A DNA stretch of 64,000 bases. Origin: Myxococcus stipitatus (lineage in GTDB: Bacteria; Myxococcota; Myxococcia; Myxococcales; Myxococcaceae). This document shows positions 19,942 through 27,922 of the stretch, in pieces. The stretch covers positions 186,001-250,000 of the forward strand of contig NZ_JAKCFI010000008.1 in NCBI RefSeq assembly GCF_021412625.1. Direction: 5' to 3'. A program made the translations under genes and the position numbers. Every line of letters starts with the position of its first letter. Positions within the stretch are counted from its first letter, which is position 1. The notes below the pieces were generated by a model, which saw only the letters and a program-made list of their open reading frames with translations, was not told the DNA's origin and searched no databases.

Positions 19942-19972
19942 CCAATGGATTGTCGTGCTGCCAATCCACTGG
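19942..19972. repeat. 31-bp interrupted dyad upstream of sodB
   Basis: Arms CCAATGGATTG and CAATCCACTGG (10 of 11 paired) around a nine-base spacer. It sits between sodB and the end of the gene at 20044. It could be an operator for sodB or a terminator hairpin for that gene; on the minus strand a TTTT follows about 14 bases after the stem. Confidence 0.5.
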
Positions 19973-20043
19973 ACGACGCTGGACGCCCCCGGGTCCGAGG
20001 GCCGCCGGGCTGACCGACAGCCCTCCTGCCCCCGAGAGAGGGG

Positions 20044-21636
20044 CTACCAGCCGAAACCGGCCACGCCGAAGAGCTGCTCGCGCTTGGGCGTGTCGAACAC
20101 GAGCGCCGGGAGGGCGGCGCGGTCAGGGAAGGAGAGGACCACCGCGTAGCGGCCCGGCTTCAACGCCGTGGCGTAGCGCGCCTCGACGGTGACGGGCTTC
20201 ACCTGGAACGTGACGTCCTCATGGCCCTTCATGGTGCAGCTCTCGCGGTAGATGACCCTCCCCCGCTCGTCGATGCGGTCGATCTTGTCCGTCTCCTTGC
20301 AGTCCCAGATGGGCTCCTTGAAGGTCTCCTGCTTGAAGGTGATCTTCACCTTGCCGTCCGCGTCCGGGGCCACCGTCGCGATGATGCCCTTCTCGTACTG
20401 CGTCGAGCCGCCGGTGCGGAAGTCGAACGAGCCGCCGAAGTGGGAGCCCGGACTCAGGCGTTCGATGGAGGGCACCTCGTCCTTGTGCTCGACGAGGTGG
20501 CGCGCCGACGCCTGCTGGGCCACCACGCGCGGGCCCCACAACGTGAGCCCGCTCTGGACGTTCTTCGAGAACAAGGCGGCCAGCGGCTCGCGGCCGTCCA
20601 CGCCCCCGTCACACACCAGCAGCGCCGAGCCGAGCATGGAGACCGGCCGCTCCGCGAACAGGGTCCTCAACGCGTCCTGCGTGGCCGGCTTGCGCTCGGA
20701 GAGAATCTTCTGCAGCTCCGCGCGGATCGCGTCTCCACACCCCTTGTGCTTCACCAACACCTTGTTGACGTCCGTGTTGGACATGAGCTCGAACGCCTTG
20801 TCGTACCACTCGGCGTTGCGCGCGTGCTCCGCCAGGAAGTCCGCCGCGGCCTTGGCCGGCAGGTCGAACAGGGCGGCCTTCAGCATCTCGTCCTCGCCGG
20901 CCTTCTTCTCGACCTGCGTGCGCAGCTCCGCGAACCGAATCCTGGCGTTGTGGAAGCGAATCTTGCCCCTCAGCTGGAGGTAGCGCGGCACGTCCGTGGC
21001 CGCCGCCAGCTCCTCCTGGAACTTCTTCGCGTCCAGCCTCCGCTCCACGAGGTTGCACTCGGCGAAGACGACGAGATAGGTCGGGTTGCCCGTCTGGGAC
21101 AGCCCCACGATCTGGTCGGGGCAGCCCCTCACGAACTGCGCGTCATGGACCACCGGGTTGTCCACCCAGTCATAGCGGGAGGCGGAGTCCGTCGGCACGG
21201 AGCACAGGAACTTGTGCAACGCGCTCTTCGCCGCGTACGTCCTCGCGGGCGTCGTCTTGGGATCCGCGCCGAACGCGCCACAGTAGGCGACCGGGAGCTG
21301 GGCGGCGACCACCTGGTCCGCCTCCATGCCGAACAGCTCCTCCAGCTCCGCGTCGTCCAGGCCGGAGGCCTTCTTCAGCGCCGCCTTGTGCGCCTCCAAC
21401 TCCTCCTTGTGGTCATCCCCGCACTGGGCGTTGGCGATATGGCGGATGACACGCGGAGACAGATAGGAGCCCTCCGACTTCAACTCGCTCTTGATCATCG
21501 CGTAAGCCGTGTTGGCGGGGCGGTTGGGCGCGCACCAGGGCTTGGAAGCGGCCAGTACGGGCGCCCCCACGACCAGTGACAGGACGACGCTCGTGCCCCC
21601 CACCCACCTCATCCACTTCGTCTCGGGATTGGACAT
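20044..21636 (-). CDS. Secreted protein of unknown function
   Basis: 530 residues with a Sec signal peptide (hydrophobic VVLSLVVGAPVLAASKP, cleavage near residue 30) and no lipobox, so periplasmic or secreted. I recognise no domain. The middle is helical and charged with many Lys/Glu. The last 150 residues look beta-rich (SHFGGSFDFRTGGST, YEKGIIATV, VKITFKQETF), which could be a separate domain. About ten cysteines in the mature protein suggest disulfides. The upstream region is relatively AT-rich (about 21660-21715 read on the minus strand) and probably holds its own promoter. Probably a myxobacterial lineage protein. Confidence 0.8.
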   Translation of the reverse strand: MSNPETKWMRWVGGTSVVLSLVVGAPVLAASKPWCAPNRPANTAYAMIKSELKSEGSYLSPRVIRHIANAQCGDDHKEELEAHKAALKKASGLDDAELEELFGMEADQVVAAQLPVAYCGAFGADPKTTPARTYAAKSALHKFLCSVPTDSASRYDWVDNPVVHDAQFVRGCPDQIVGLSQTGNPTYLVVFAECNLVERRLDAKKFQEELAAATDVPRYLQLRGKIRFHNARIRFAELRTQVEKKAGEDEMLKAALFDLPAKAAADFLAEHARNAEWYDKAFELMSNTDVNKVLVKHKGCGDAIRAELQKILSERKPATQDALRTLFAERPVSMLGSALLVCDGGVDGREPLAALFSKNVQSGLTLWGPRVVAQQASARHLVEHKDEVPSIERLSPGSHFGGSFDFRTGGSTQYEKGIIATVAPDADGKVKITFKQETFKEPIWDCKETDKIDRIDERGRVIYRESCTMKGHEDVTFQVKPVTVEARYATALKPGRYAVVLSFPDRAALPALVFDTPKREQLFGVAGFGW

Positions 21637-21713
21637 GGGGACGGGCGCTTAGCCAAGAACGCCGCCACCATGCAATGGAAACCCAGTTTCATCTACAATC
21701 CAATTCACGAAAT

Positions 21714-23003
21714 TCAGGCCGAGGGTGGCCGAACCAGGAGCACGGGGCGTTCGGTGCGCGCCAGCACGGCCTGGGCGACGGAGCCGAGCACGGCGCGCTT
21801 GAGCCCCGTGCGTCCGTGCGTGCCCAGGACGAGGGCGTCCACGGAGTAGCGCTCGGCGGCCTGCGTCAGCGGGGTGACGACGTCCTTGCCGCCGACGAGG
21901 ACCTCCACCCGCACGCGGCGACCGGTGGCCTCCGCCTCGCGGGGGATGAGCGCCTCCAACTGCCGCTTCTGCGCCTCCAGCGCCTGGTCGTTCTCCGCGA
22001 CGTGGACCAGGTGCACCGTGCCGCCCGGGGACACCAGCCCGCAGGCGTGGGCCACGGCGCGGTCGCCCGTCTCGGAGAAGTCGGTGGCCACGAGCACGTC
22101 GTGGAAGGTGGGCAGCGGCGCGTCCGCGCCCGTCGGCACCGCCTGGGAGGGCACACAGGCCACGGACATGGTGGCCAGCCGCAGCGCGTGGTGGGAGACG
22201 CTCCACATCCTCCCGAGCGCGCGGCGGTGGTGCGTGCCCACCACCAGCAGGTCCACCGCCTCCCGCTCGGCGAGTTCCACCAGGGAGTCGGCGATGCGGC
22301 CGAAGCCCGGCTGTACGAAGACGCGCGGAGGCCGGCCCGACTCGGCCAGGGGCCCCAGCAGCGCCTCCGTCTCCCGCTTCAGCACCGCGTGCAGCTCCGG
22401 CGTCACCTCCGTGAACTCCACGGGGCGCGCCAGGCCCAGGCGGCGGTACTCCGTGTCGGGCCACACCACGCGCCCGCCCAGCACCTCCACCGCGCCGAAG
22501 GCGCGCAGGCCCCGCACCCAGTCCCGCGCGGCCTCGAAGGGCAGCGAATGGTCCACGCCCAGCAGCACCTTCAGCGGGCGCTCGCCACGCACCCAGGACT
22601 CCAGCGGCCGGGCGTCGTGCACCGCCAGGAGCGGCGCGTCCAGCGCCTGCGCCAACCGGTCCACCGTCCCGCCCACGCCGAGGAAGGGGGCCTCGTGCGT
22701 GGGAGAGGCCGCCACCACCAGCGAGGCTCCGCGCACACGCGCCAGGTTCGCCACCTCCCGCTCCGGCTCGCCGGTGAGCAGCACCCACTCCACCTTCGCG
22801 CCCAGCCGCTCCAGGCGCTTCTGCTCGTCGGTCAGCGCCGCCTCCGCGGCCCGCGACAGCGCCTGCCCGAACGCGCGCGCGGAGTTGGGGTTGAGCACGT
22901 GGGCCAGCAGGAGCGGGACGCCCGCCTTCCGGGCCAGCTCGGCGGCGACGTCGCTGGCGCGGCGGGCCGCGTCGGAGAAGTTGGTGGCGCAGACGATGGA
23001 CAT
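21714..23003 (-). CDS. Universal stress protein with three tandem Usp domains
   Basis: 429 residues. Three Usp-fold repeats lie at about 1-130, 142-290 and 298-429. Each begins with a beta-strand plus D/NFS-like motif (IVCATNFSDAARRA, VLLGVDHSLPFEAA, VLVATDFSETGDRA). Only the third keeps the ATP-binding G-2x-G-9x-GS motif (GTHGRTGLKRAVLGS); the second reads GTHHRRALG and the first has degenerated. Most Usp proteins have one or two domains. It is 12 bases upstream of the dehydrogenase stop on the same strand, so the two probably share a transcript, with the dehydrogenase gene first. Confidence 0.9.
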   Translation of the reverse strand: MSIVCATNFSDAARRASDVAAELARKAGVPLLLAHVLNPNSARAFGQALSRAAEAALTDEQKRLERLGAKVEWVLLTGEPEREVANLARVRGASLVVAASPTHEAPFLGVGGTVDRLAQALDAPLLAVHDARPLESWVRGERPLKVLLGVDHSLPFEAARDWVRGLRAFGAVEVLGGRVVWPDTEYRRLGLARPVEFTEVTPELHAVLKRETEALLGPLAESGRPPRVFVQPGFGRIADSLVELAEREAVDLLVVGTHHRRALGRMWSVSHHALRLATMSVACVPSQAVPTGADAPLPTFHDVLVATDFSETGDRAVAHACGLVSPGGTVHLVHVAENDQALEAQKRQLEALIPREAEATGRRVRVEVLVGGKDVVTPLTQAAERYSVDALVLGTHGRTGLKRAVLGSVAQAVLARTERPVLLVRPPSA

Positions 23004-23015
23004 GGCTTCTTCCTT

Positions 23016-24035
23016 TCAGCGCGACGGTGGCAGCACCTGCTCGGCGCGCACTTCGTGGACGAGCGGCTCGCCCCGCTCGAAGGCCCGGACGCTCTCGAGC
23101 GTGGTGCGGGCGATGCTGACCAGCGCCTCGCGCGTGAGGAACGCCTGGTGCGAGGTGACGAGCACGTTGGGGAAGGTGAGCAGGCGCGCCAGCACGTCGT
23201 CCTGGAGCACCTGGCCGGAGAGGTCCTGGAAGAAGATGCCTTCCTCCTCCTCGTACACGTCCAGCCCCGCAGCGCCGACGTGCCCGCGCTTGAGCGCGTC
23301 GATGAGGGCCCGGCTGTCGATGAGCGCGCCGCGGCCCGTGTTGACGAGCATCACCCCGCGCTTCATCCGCGCCAGCGCCCGCGCGTCCACCATGTGCCGC
23401 GTGCCCGGCGTGAGCGGCACGTGCAGGGAGATGACGTCCGATTCGGCGTAGAGCGTGTCCAGCGGGACGTAGCGCGCGCCGACCTCCCGCGCGAACGCGT
23501 CATCGGGCATCATGTCGTGGCAGAGCAGCCTGCAGCCGAAGCCGTGGAAGATGCGCGCCGTCGCGCGGCCGATGCGGCCCGTGCCCACCACGCCCACCGT
23601 CTTGCCCGCGAGGTCGAAGCCCACCAGCCCGTCGAGCGAGAAGTTCCAGTCGCGCACGCGCAGGAAGGCGCGGGGGATGTGTCGGTTGAGGGACAGCACC
23701 AGCGTCACGGCGTGCTCGGCCACCGCGTGGGGCGAGTACTCCGGCACGCGCGCCACCCGCATCCCCAGCCGCCCCGCCTCGACGAGGTCGATGTGGTTGT
23801 AGCCCGCCGAGCGCGTGACCACGAGCCGCACGCCCCCTTCGCGCAGCGTCGCCAGCGTCCCAGCGTCCAGGCGGTCGTTGACGAACGAGCACACCGCCGG
23901 GAAGCCCTCCGCCAACGGCGCCGTCTGGCGCACCAGCCGGGGCTCCAGGAACGTCAGCGCGTGCTGGAAGTCCACATTGGCCTCCTCCAGCGCCGTGCGG
24001 TCATACCGGTGGGTATCGAAGACAGCCAGTCGCAT
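23016..24035 (-). CDS. D-lactate dehydrogenase-type 2-hydroxyacid dehydrogenase
   Basis: 339 residues, NAD-dependent, D-isomer-specific family. The best fit is fermentative D-lactate dehydrogenase (pyruvate to D-lactate). The Rossmann motif is VGVVGTGRIGRATARIF, and catalytic Arg, Glu and His lie in LVNTGRGALIDSRAL, the GLDVYEEEEGIFF region and VLVTSHQAFLTREAL. YEEEEGIFFQD and SHQAFLT are typical of LdhA rather than phosphoglycerate dehydrogenases. The start is ATG 24035 with GGGAGG five to six bases upstream. It is cotranscribed with the Usp gene and divergent from the thioredoxin gene across 245 bases (24036-24280) that hold no gene. Confidence 0.9.
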   Translation of the reverse strand: MRLAVFDTHRYDRTALEEANVDFQHALTFLEPRLVRQTAPLAEGFPAVCSFVNDRLDAGTLATLREGGVRLVVTRSAGYNHIDLVEAGRLGMRVARVPEYSPHAVAEHAVTLVLSLNRHIPRAFLRVRDWNFSLDGLVGFDLAGKTVGVVGTGRIGRATARIFHGFGCRLLCHDMMPDDAFAREVGARYVPLDTLYAESDVISLHVPLTPGTRHMVDARALARMKRGVMLVNTGRGALIDSRALIDALKRGHVGAAGLDVYEEEEGIFFQDLSGQVLQDDVLARLLTFPNVLVTSHQAFLTREALVSIARTTLESVRAFERGEPLVHEVRAEQVLPPSR

Positions 24036-24280
24036 GCTTGCCCTCCCGCCAACGGACCGGGGCCGATGCAATCGTCGAACCGCCGAGAGGCCCGCTGGGG
24101 AGAGTGCCCCGGCCGCGCAAAAGCTGCGCACGCCGCCGCGCGGGCGCAAAACCCCGGCGGCCCCAGGGCTGGCGGGCGAGCGAGGCCGCCGTTACAGGGA
24201 GGGCTCCTGGGACGCGCCTGGAGCCCGCGCGGCCTACCTTCTTCCCGAGGAAGTGGCTCCGAACGAGAGGAAGGCGCGTC

Positions 24281-24733
24281 ATGTTCCGCTGTGCAGCCTG
24301 TGGTGCGTTCAATCGCGTGCGAGAGCCCCGTCCCGCGGGCACGCCCGAATGCGGGCGGTGTCACCGTGCCCTGGATGTCTCCGGTGCTCCGCAGGAGGTG
24401 GATGGCGAGGGGCTGGACCGGGCCATCGTGTCCTCGCCGGTGCCGGTGCTGCTGGACCTGTGGGCGCCGTGGTGCGCGCCGTGCCGGGCGGCGGCGCCCA
24501 TCGTGGACGCGGTGGGGCGGGCGCAGCCAGGGCGGCTGCTGGTGCTCAAGTTGAACACGGAGCAACACCCCCGGCCCGCGAGCGCGCTGGGCGTGCAGGG
24601 CATCCCCACCTTCGTGGTGTTCGCGGGAGGACGCGAGGTGGCGCGCCGCAGCGGCGTCATGCCCAGGCCGGAGCTGGAGCGCTGGGTGGCGAGCGTGACG
24701 ACGCCCCAGGCGGGCGCCGGCGCACCGGCCTGA
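24281..24733 (+). CDS. Thioredoxin 2-like protein with N-terminal zinc ribbon
   Basis: A 150-residue cytosolic disulfide reductase. An N-terminal rubredoxin-like zinc knuckle (C4-x2-C7 and C24-x2-C27) precedes a thioredoxin domain with the active site WCAPC (C65, C68) and the cis-proline motif GIPTFVVF. This is the TrxC (thioredoxin 2) architecture, often tied to oxidative or heat stress through zinc release. A Pro/Ala tail ends the protein. GAGGAAGG lies about seven bases before the ATG. It is followed after 113 bases by nicotinate phosphoribosyltransferase on the same strand. Confidence 0.92.
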   Translation: MFRCAACGAFNRVREPRPAGTPECGRCHRALDVSGAPQEVDGEGLDRAIVSSPVPVLLDLWAPWCAPCRAAAPIVDAVGRAQPGRLLVLKLNTEQHPRPASALGVQGIPTFVVFAGGREVARRSGVMPRPELERWVASVTTPQAGAGAPA

Positions 24734-24846
24734 GGCCCGACGGGCTGGCCCGGAAAAAGCACCTCCCGCGCGCGCCGGGCATGAGCCCGCCAAGACGGTC
24801 GCCCCCGCAGTCCCGGGGAGCACCACCCGGAGAGGAACGACGAGTC

Positions 24847-26187
24847 ATGGAGCCGGACATCGCGCTGCTGACGGACCTGTACGAGCTCACGATGACGGAG
24901 GCCTACCTGGCGGAGGGGCAGTGGGACGAAGCCGTCTTCAGCCTCTTCGTCCGGCGGCTCCCCGCGCGGCGCAACTACCTGCTCGCGGCGGGCCTCGAGG
25001 ACGCGCTGGAGGGGCTGGAGCGGCTGCGCTTCTCGCCGGAGGACCTGGAGTGGCTCGCGTCCCAGGGGCGCTTCTCGGACCGGCTGCTGGGGTGGCTGGA
25101 GCGCTTCCGCTTCAGCGGGGACGTGGACGCGATGCCGGAGGGGACGCCGGTGTTCGCGCAGGAGCCGCTGCTGGAGGTGCGCGCGCCGCTGCCGGAGGCG
25201 CAGCTGGTGGAGACGTACCTCCTCAACCAGCTCCACCTCCAGACGCTGGTCGCCTCGAAGGCGGCGCGCGTGGTGGAGGCGGCGGCGGGGCGCCCGGTGA
25301 TGGAGTTCGGCCTGCGGCGCATCCACGGCACGGACGCGGGCCTGAAGGCGGCGCGGGCCGCGTACCTGGCGGGCGTGGACTCGACCTCCAACGTGCTCGC
25401 GGGCAAGCGCTACGGCATCCCCCTGGCGGGCACCATGGCGCACAGCTACGTGCAGTCGCACGACGACGAGCTGCAGGCGTTCCGGGACTTCACCCGCGTC
25501 CACCCGGACGCCACGCTGCTGGTGGACACGTACGACACGCTGCGGGGCGTGCAGCACGCCATCCGGCTGGCGCGGGAGCGCGGCGAGGACTTCCGCGTGC
25601 CCGCGCTGCGATTGGATTCGGGGGACCTGCTCGCGCTGTCGAAGGCGGCGCGGGAGCTGCTCGACGAGGCGGGGCTGGAGCAGGTGCGGTTGATCGCCAG
25701 CGGCGCCCTGGACGAGGACCGGGTGGCGGAGCTGCTGGCACGGGGCGCGCCGCTCGACGGCTTCGGCGTGGGCACGGCGATGGGCGTGTCCGCGGACGCG
25801 CCCTCGTTGGACATGGCCTACAAGCTGGTGGAGTACGCGGGCAGGCCGCGCGTGAAGCTGTCCGAGGGCAAGGTGCTGCTGCCGGGCGCCAAGCAGGTGT
25901 ACCGGCAGGAGTCCCGGGGCGTGGCGCACGGTGACGTCCTCGCCCGGCGTTCGGACGTCGCCCGGGGCCGCCCGCTCCTGAAGCCGGTGATGCGCGCGGG
26001 GAGGCGGATGCCGGGCGCGACGCCCACGCTGGAGGAAGCCCGCGCGTACGCCCGCCGCGAGGTGGCGCGGCTGCCGCCCGAGGTCCGCGCGCTGCCCCCC
26101 GCCCATCCTGCCTACCCCGTCACCGTGGGCCGGGAGCTGGCGTGGGCCCGCGAGCGCGAGGTCGAGGCGTGGAGCTCCGCGCCCTGA
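24847..26187 (+). CDS. pncB: Nicotinate phosphoribosyltransferase
   Basis: 446 residues. It forms nicotinate mononucleotide from nicotinic acid and PRPP in the NAD salvage pathway, using ATP. Visible signatures are LLTDLYELTMTEAY at the N-terminus, SLFVRRLPARRNYLLAAGLED, MEFGLRRIHGTDAG, the substrate-binding GTMAHSYVQSH, VDTYDTLRGV and LRLDSGDLLAL. The length and motifs fit the Gram-positive/long PncB type. It uses the product of the PRPP synthetase encoded 15 kb upstream. It is probably cotranscribed with the thioredoxin gene. Confidence 0.93.
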   Translation: MEPDIALLTDLYELTMTEAYLAEGQWDEAVFSLFVRRLPARRNYLLAAGLEDALEGLERLRFSPEDLEWLASQGRFSDRLLGWLERFRFSGDVDAMPEGTPVFAQEPLLEVRAPLPEAQLVETYLLNQLHLQTLVASKAARVVEAAAGRPVMEFGLRRIHGTDAGLKAARAAYLAGVDSTSNVLAGKRYGIPLAGTMAHSYVQSHDDELQAFRDFTRVHPDATLLVDTYDTLRGVQHAIRLARERGEDFRVPALRLDSGDLLALSKAARELLDEAGLEQVRLIASGALDEDRVAELLARGAPLDGFGVGTAMGVSADAPSLDMAYKLVEYAGRPRVKLSEGKVLLPGAKQVYRQESRGVAHGDVLARRSDVARGRPLLKPVMRAGRRMPGATPTLEEARAYARREVARLPPEVRALPPAHPAYPVTVGRELAWAREREVEAWSSAP

Positions 26188-26393
26188 GCGCGGGGGCGTG
26201 TCCGTCGACGTCCCAGGAGCGGAACAAACGGAGGGCGCGTCGTGCGCCGCCCCGCCCACAGAAAACCACCACGATTCTTATGCAACACAGTGACTACAAT
26301 ACCACGTTGTCACGTGTTATTGACGCGGAAGACCCAGCGGAGTGTCGGCCCCTCCCGTCACAATGCGGACCTCACTTCCACCACGAGGAACGT
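26188..26393. promoter_or_regulatory. AT-rich leader/promoter region before the kelch-like gene
   Basis: This 206-bp gap contains an unusually AT-rich patch (about 26260-26330) for this genome. It includes a TACAAT hexamer at 26295-26300, a CACGTG palindrome near 26311 and TTGACG just downstream. TACAAT is a good -10 candidate but no matching -35 at 17 bp is obvious. A GAGGAA run precedes the ATG at 26394. Confidence 0.35.
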
Positions 26394-27527
26394 ATGACAC
26401 GAGCAACCACAACGAAGACGTGGCTGTGCCTGGGCCTGTGCGGCGCGCTGGCGACGATGACGGGCGCCAGTCCGGCGTTCGCCGCGGCGCCCACCGCCGC
26501 CCTCAACGCCTCGCTGACCTCGCCCTGGTCGTCCGCGCCGTCGCTGAGCCGGACGCGCGCCTATCACTCCGCCACGCGGCTGACGGACGGGACGGTGCTC
26601 GTCGTCGGCGGTCAGGGCTGGACGTCGGGCCCGTCCTCCGCGGCGGCGACGGCGACGACGGAGGCGTACACCCCCGCCACGAACGCCTGGTCCGCGCGCG
26701 CGAGCCTCGCGACGGCGCGGCAGGGCCACACGGCGACGCTGCTGAACGACGGCCGCGTGCTCGTCGCCGGTGGCCAGAACACGGCCACGCTGGCGAGCGC
26801 GGAGCTGTACGACCCGGCGACGAACACCTGGAGCCCCACGGGGAGTCTGGCGACGGCGCGCAGGGGACACAAGGCGGTGCTGCTGAACAACGGCAAGGTG
26901 CTGGTCGTGGGCGGCTTCGGCGCCGCGGCCCTGAAGAGCGCGGAGCTGTATGACCCGGCCACGGGCGCGTGGACGACGACGGGCTCGCTGGCCACGGTCG
27001 AGGGTCGCCTCACCGCGACGCTGCTGCCGGACGGCCGCGTGCTGGCCATCAACGACAACGGGGTCACCGCGACCGCGGAGCGGTTCAACCCGGCCACGGG
27101 CACCTGGAGCGGCGCGGCGGCGCCACCGGCCTTCTATGGACACGCGGCGGTCCTGCTCCCGCAGGGCGCGGTGCTGGCCGTGGGACAGGAGCAGGGTCGG
27201 TTCGAGAGCGGCGCGTGGCTGTTCTGGGCGGAGGACAACGAGTGGGAGTACGTCTCGACGGCCAACGAGTCCCGCCGCAGCGGCCACACGCTGACGCTGC
27301 TGGATGACGGCCGCGTGCTCGTCGCCCGGGGCACGCGCAACCAGGTCGGCGGCTCGGCGGAGCTCTTCAGCACCACGAACTGGTCGCTCTCCGTGGCGGG
27401 CGGCGACGCGCCGACCACGGGCCACACCGCCACCCTGCTGGAGGACGGCCGGGTGCTGGTCGTCGGCGGCACCAGCCAGGAGGAGCCCGAAATCTACAGC
27501 TCCGCGGAGCTCTTCACCGCCCCGTGA
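26394..27527 (+). CDS. Secreted kelch-like repeat protein
   Basis: 377 residues. A Sec signal peptide (LCLGLCGALATMTGASPAFAA, cleavage near residue 28) is followed by about six repeats of some 50 residues of the form RxxHxATLLxDGRVLVVGG, then SAELYDPATNTW, i.e. kelch/galactose-oxidase-central-type blades that should form one beta-propeller. These proteins are abundant in myxobacteria, often as multi-copy paralogues of unknown function, perhaps binding surfaces. There are no catalytic residues of galactose oxidase. The first ATG with a signal peptide is used. A large hairpin follows the stop. Confidence 0.85.
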   Translation: MTRATTTKTWLCLGLCGALATMTGASPAFAAAPTAALNASLTSPWSSAPSLSRTRAYHSATRLTDGTVLVVGGQGWTSGPSSAAATATTEAYTPATNAWSARASLATARQGHTATLLNDGRVLVAGGQNTATLASAELYDPATNTWSPTGSLATARRGHKAVLLNNGKVLVVGGFGAAALKSAELYDPATGAWTTTGSLATVEGRLTATLLPDGRVLAINDNGVTATAERFNPATGTWSGAAAPPAFYGHAAVLLPQGAVLAVGQEQGRFESGAWLFWAEDNEWEYVSTANESRRSGHTLTLLDDGRVLVARGTRNQVGGSAELFSTTNWSLSVAGGDAPTTGHTATLLEDGRVLVVGGTSQEEPEIYSSAELFTAP

Positions 27528-27545
27528 GCAGACCTTGAGGTGAGG

Positions 27546-27580
27546 CTCCGCCCGTCTCGCCGCGCTGGCGACGGGCGGAG
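27546..27580 (+). terminator. Candidate terminator hairpin after the kelch-like gene
   Basis: Stem of nine bases (CTCCGCCCG/CGGGCGGAG) continued by TCGCC/GGCGA after a two-base bulge, with a four- to six-base loop, starting 19 bases after the stop codon at 27527. No clear T-tract. Confidence 0.55.
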
Positions 27581-27922
27581 TCGCGTGCGCGACGTGTCTT
27601 GCCTCTCGGAATCCCAACCACTGCGGACCGGGTGCGCGCGGTGAATGGCCGAACCGCGCATGGAAGCCGTCCCCTCGAGGCCCGGGCCGAAGCCCCTCTG
27701 CCGCCACGTCACGCCGAGGCGCGCCAGCCGCGTGTCGAGCTCTCCGGGAGCGCCTTGGCGCCGACTCGAGGCGAGCGACGAGCGGGGACACGAAGCTGGC
27801 GAGGTGCGCGCACGGGACTGGGGGGGGACGCACGCGGGACCTCGCCGGCGTGAGCGGCACCGAGGCCACGCTCGCACGGGGAGGCGGCGTCACCACGGCG
27901 GCGAGTCGAGGCAGGACCGGCG
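27581..27922. other. Gene-free stretch between convergent genes
   Basis: About 340 bases between the kelch-like gene and the His-tailed transporter. Open frames exist on both strands but have no start context, no recognisable domain and Arg/Pro/Ser-rich translations typical of shadow frames. I see nothing I can support here; a decayed gene cannot be excluded. Confidence 0.4.

Noticed and set aside
21576-24554. 992-codon plus-strand open frame across the Usp and dehydrogenase genes
   Set aside because: Antisense to two well-supported genes; composition typical of shadow frames.
27581-27922. Possible remnant of a gene between the kelch-like and EamA genes
   Set aside because: No start context, domain or codon pattern in any frame could be supported.
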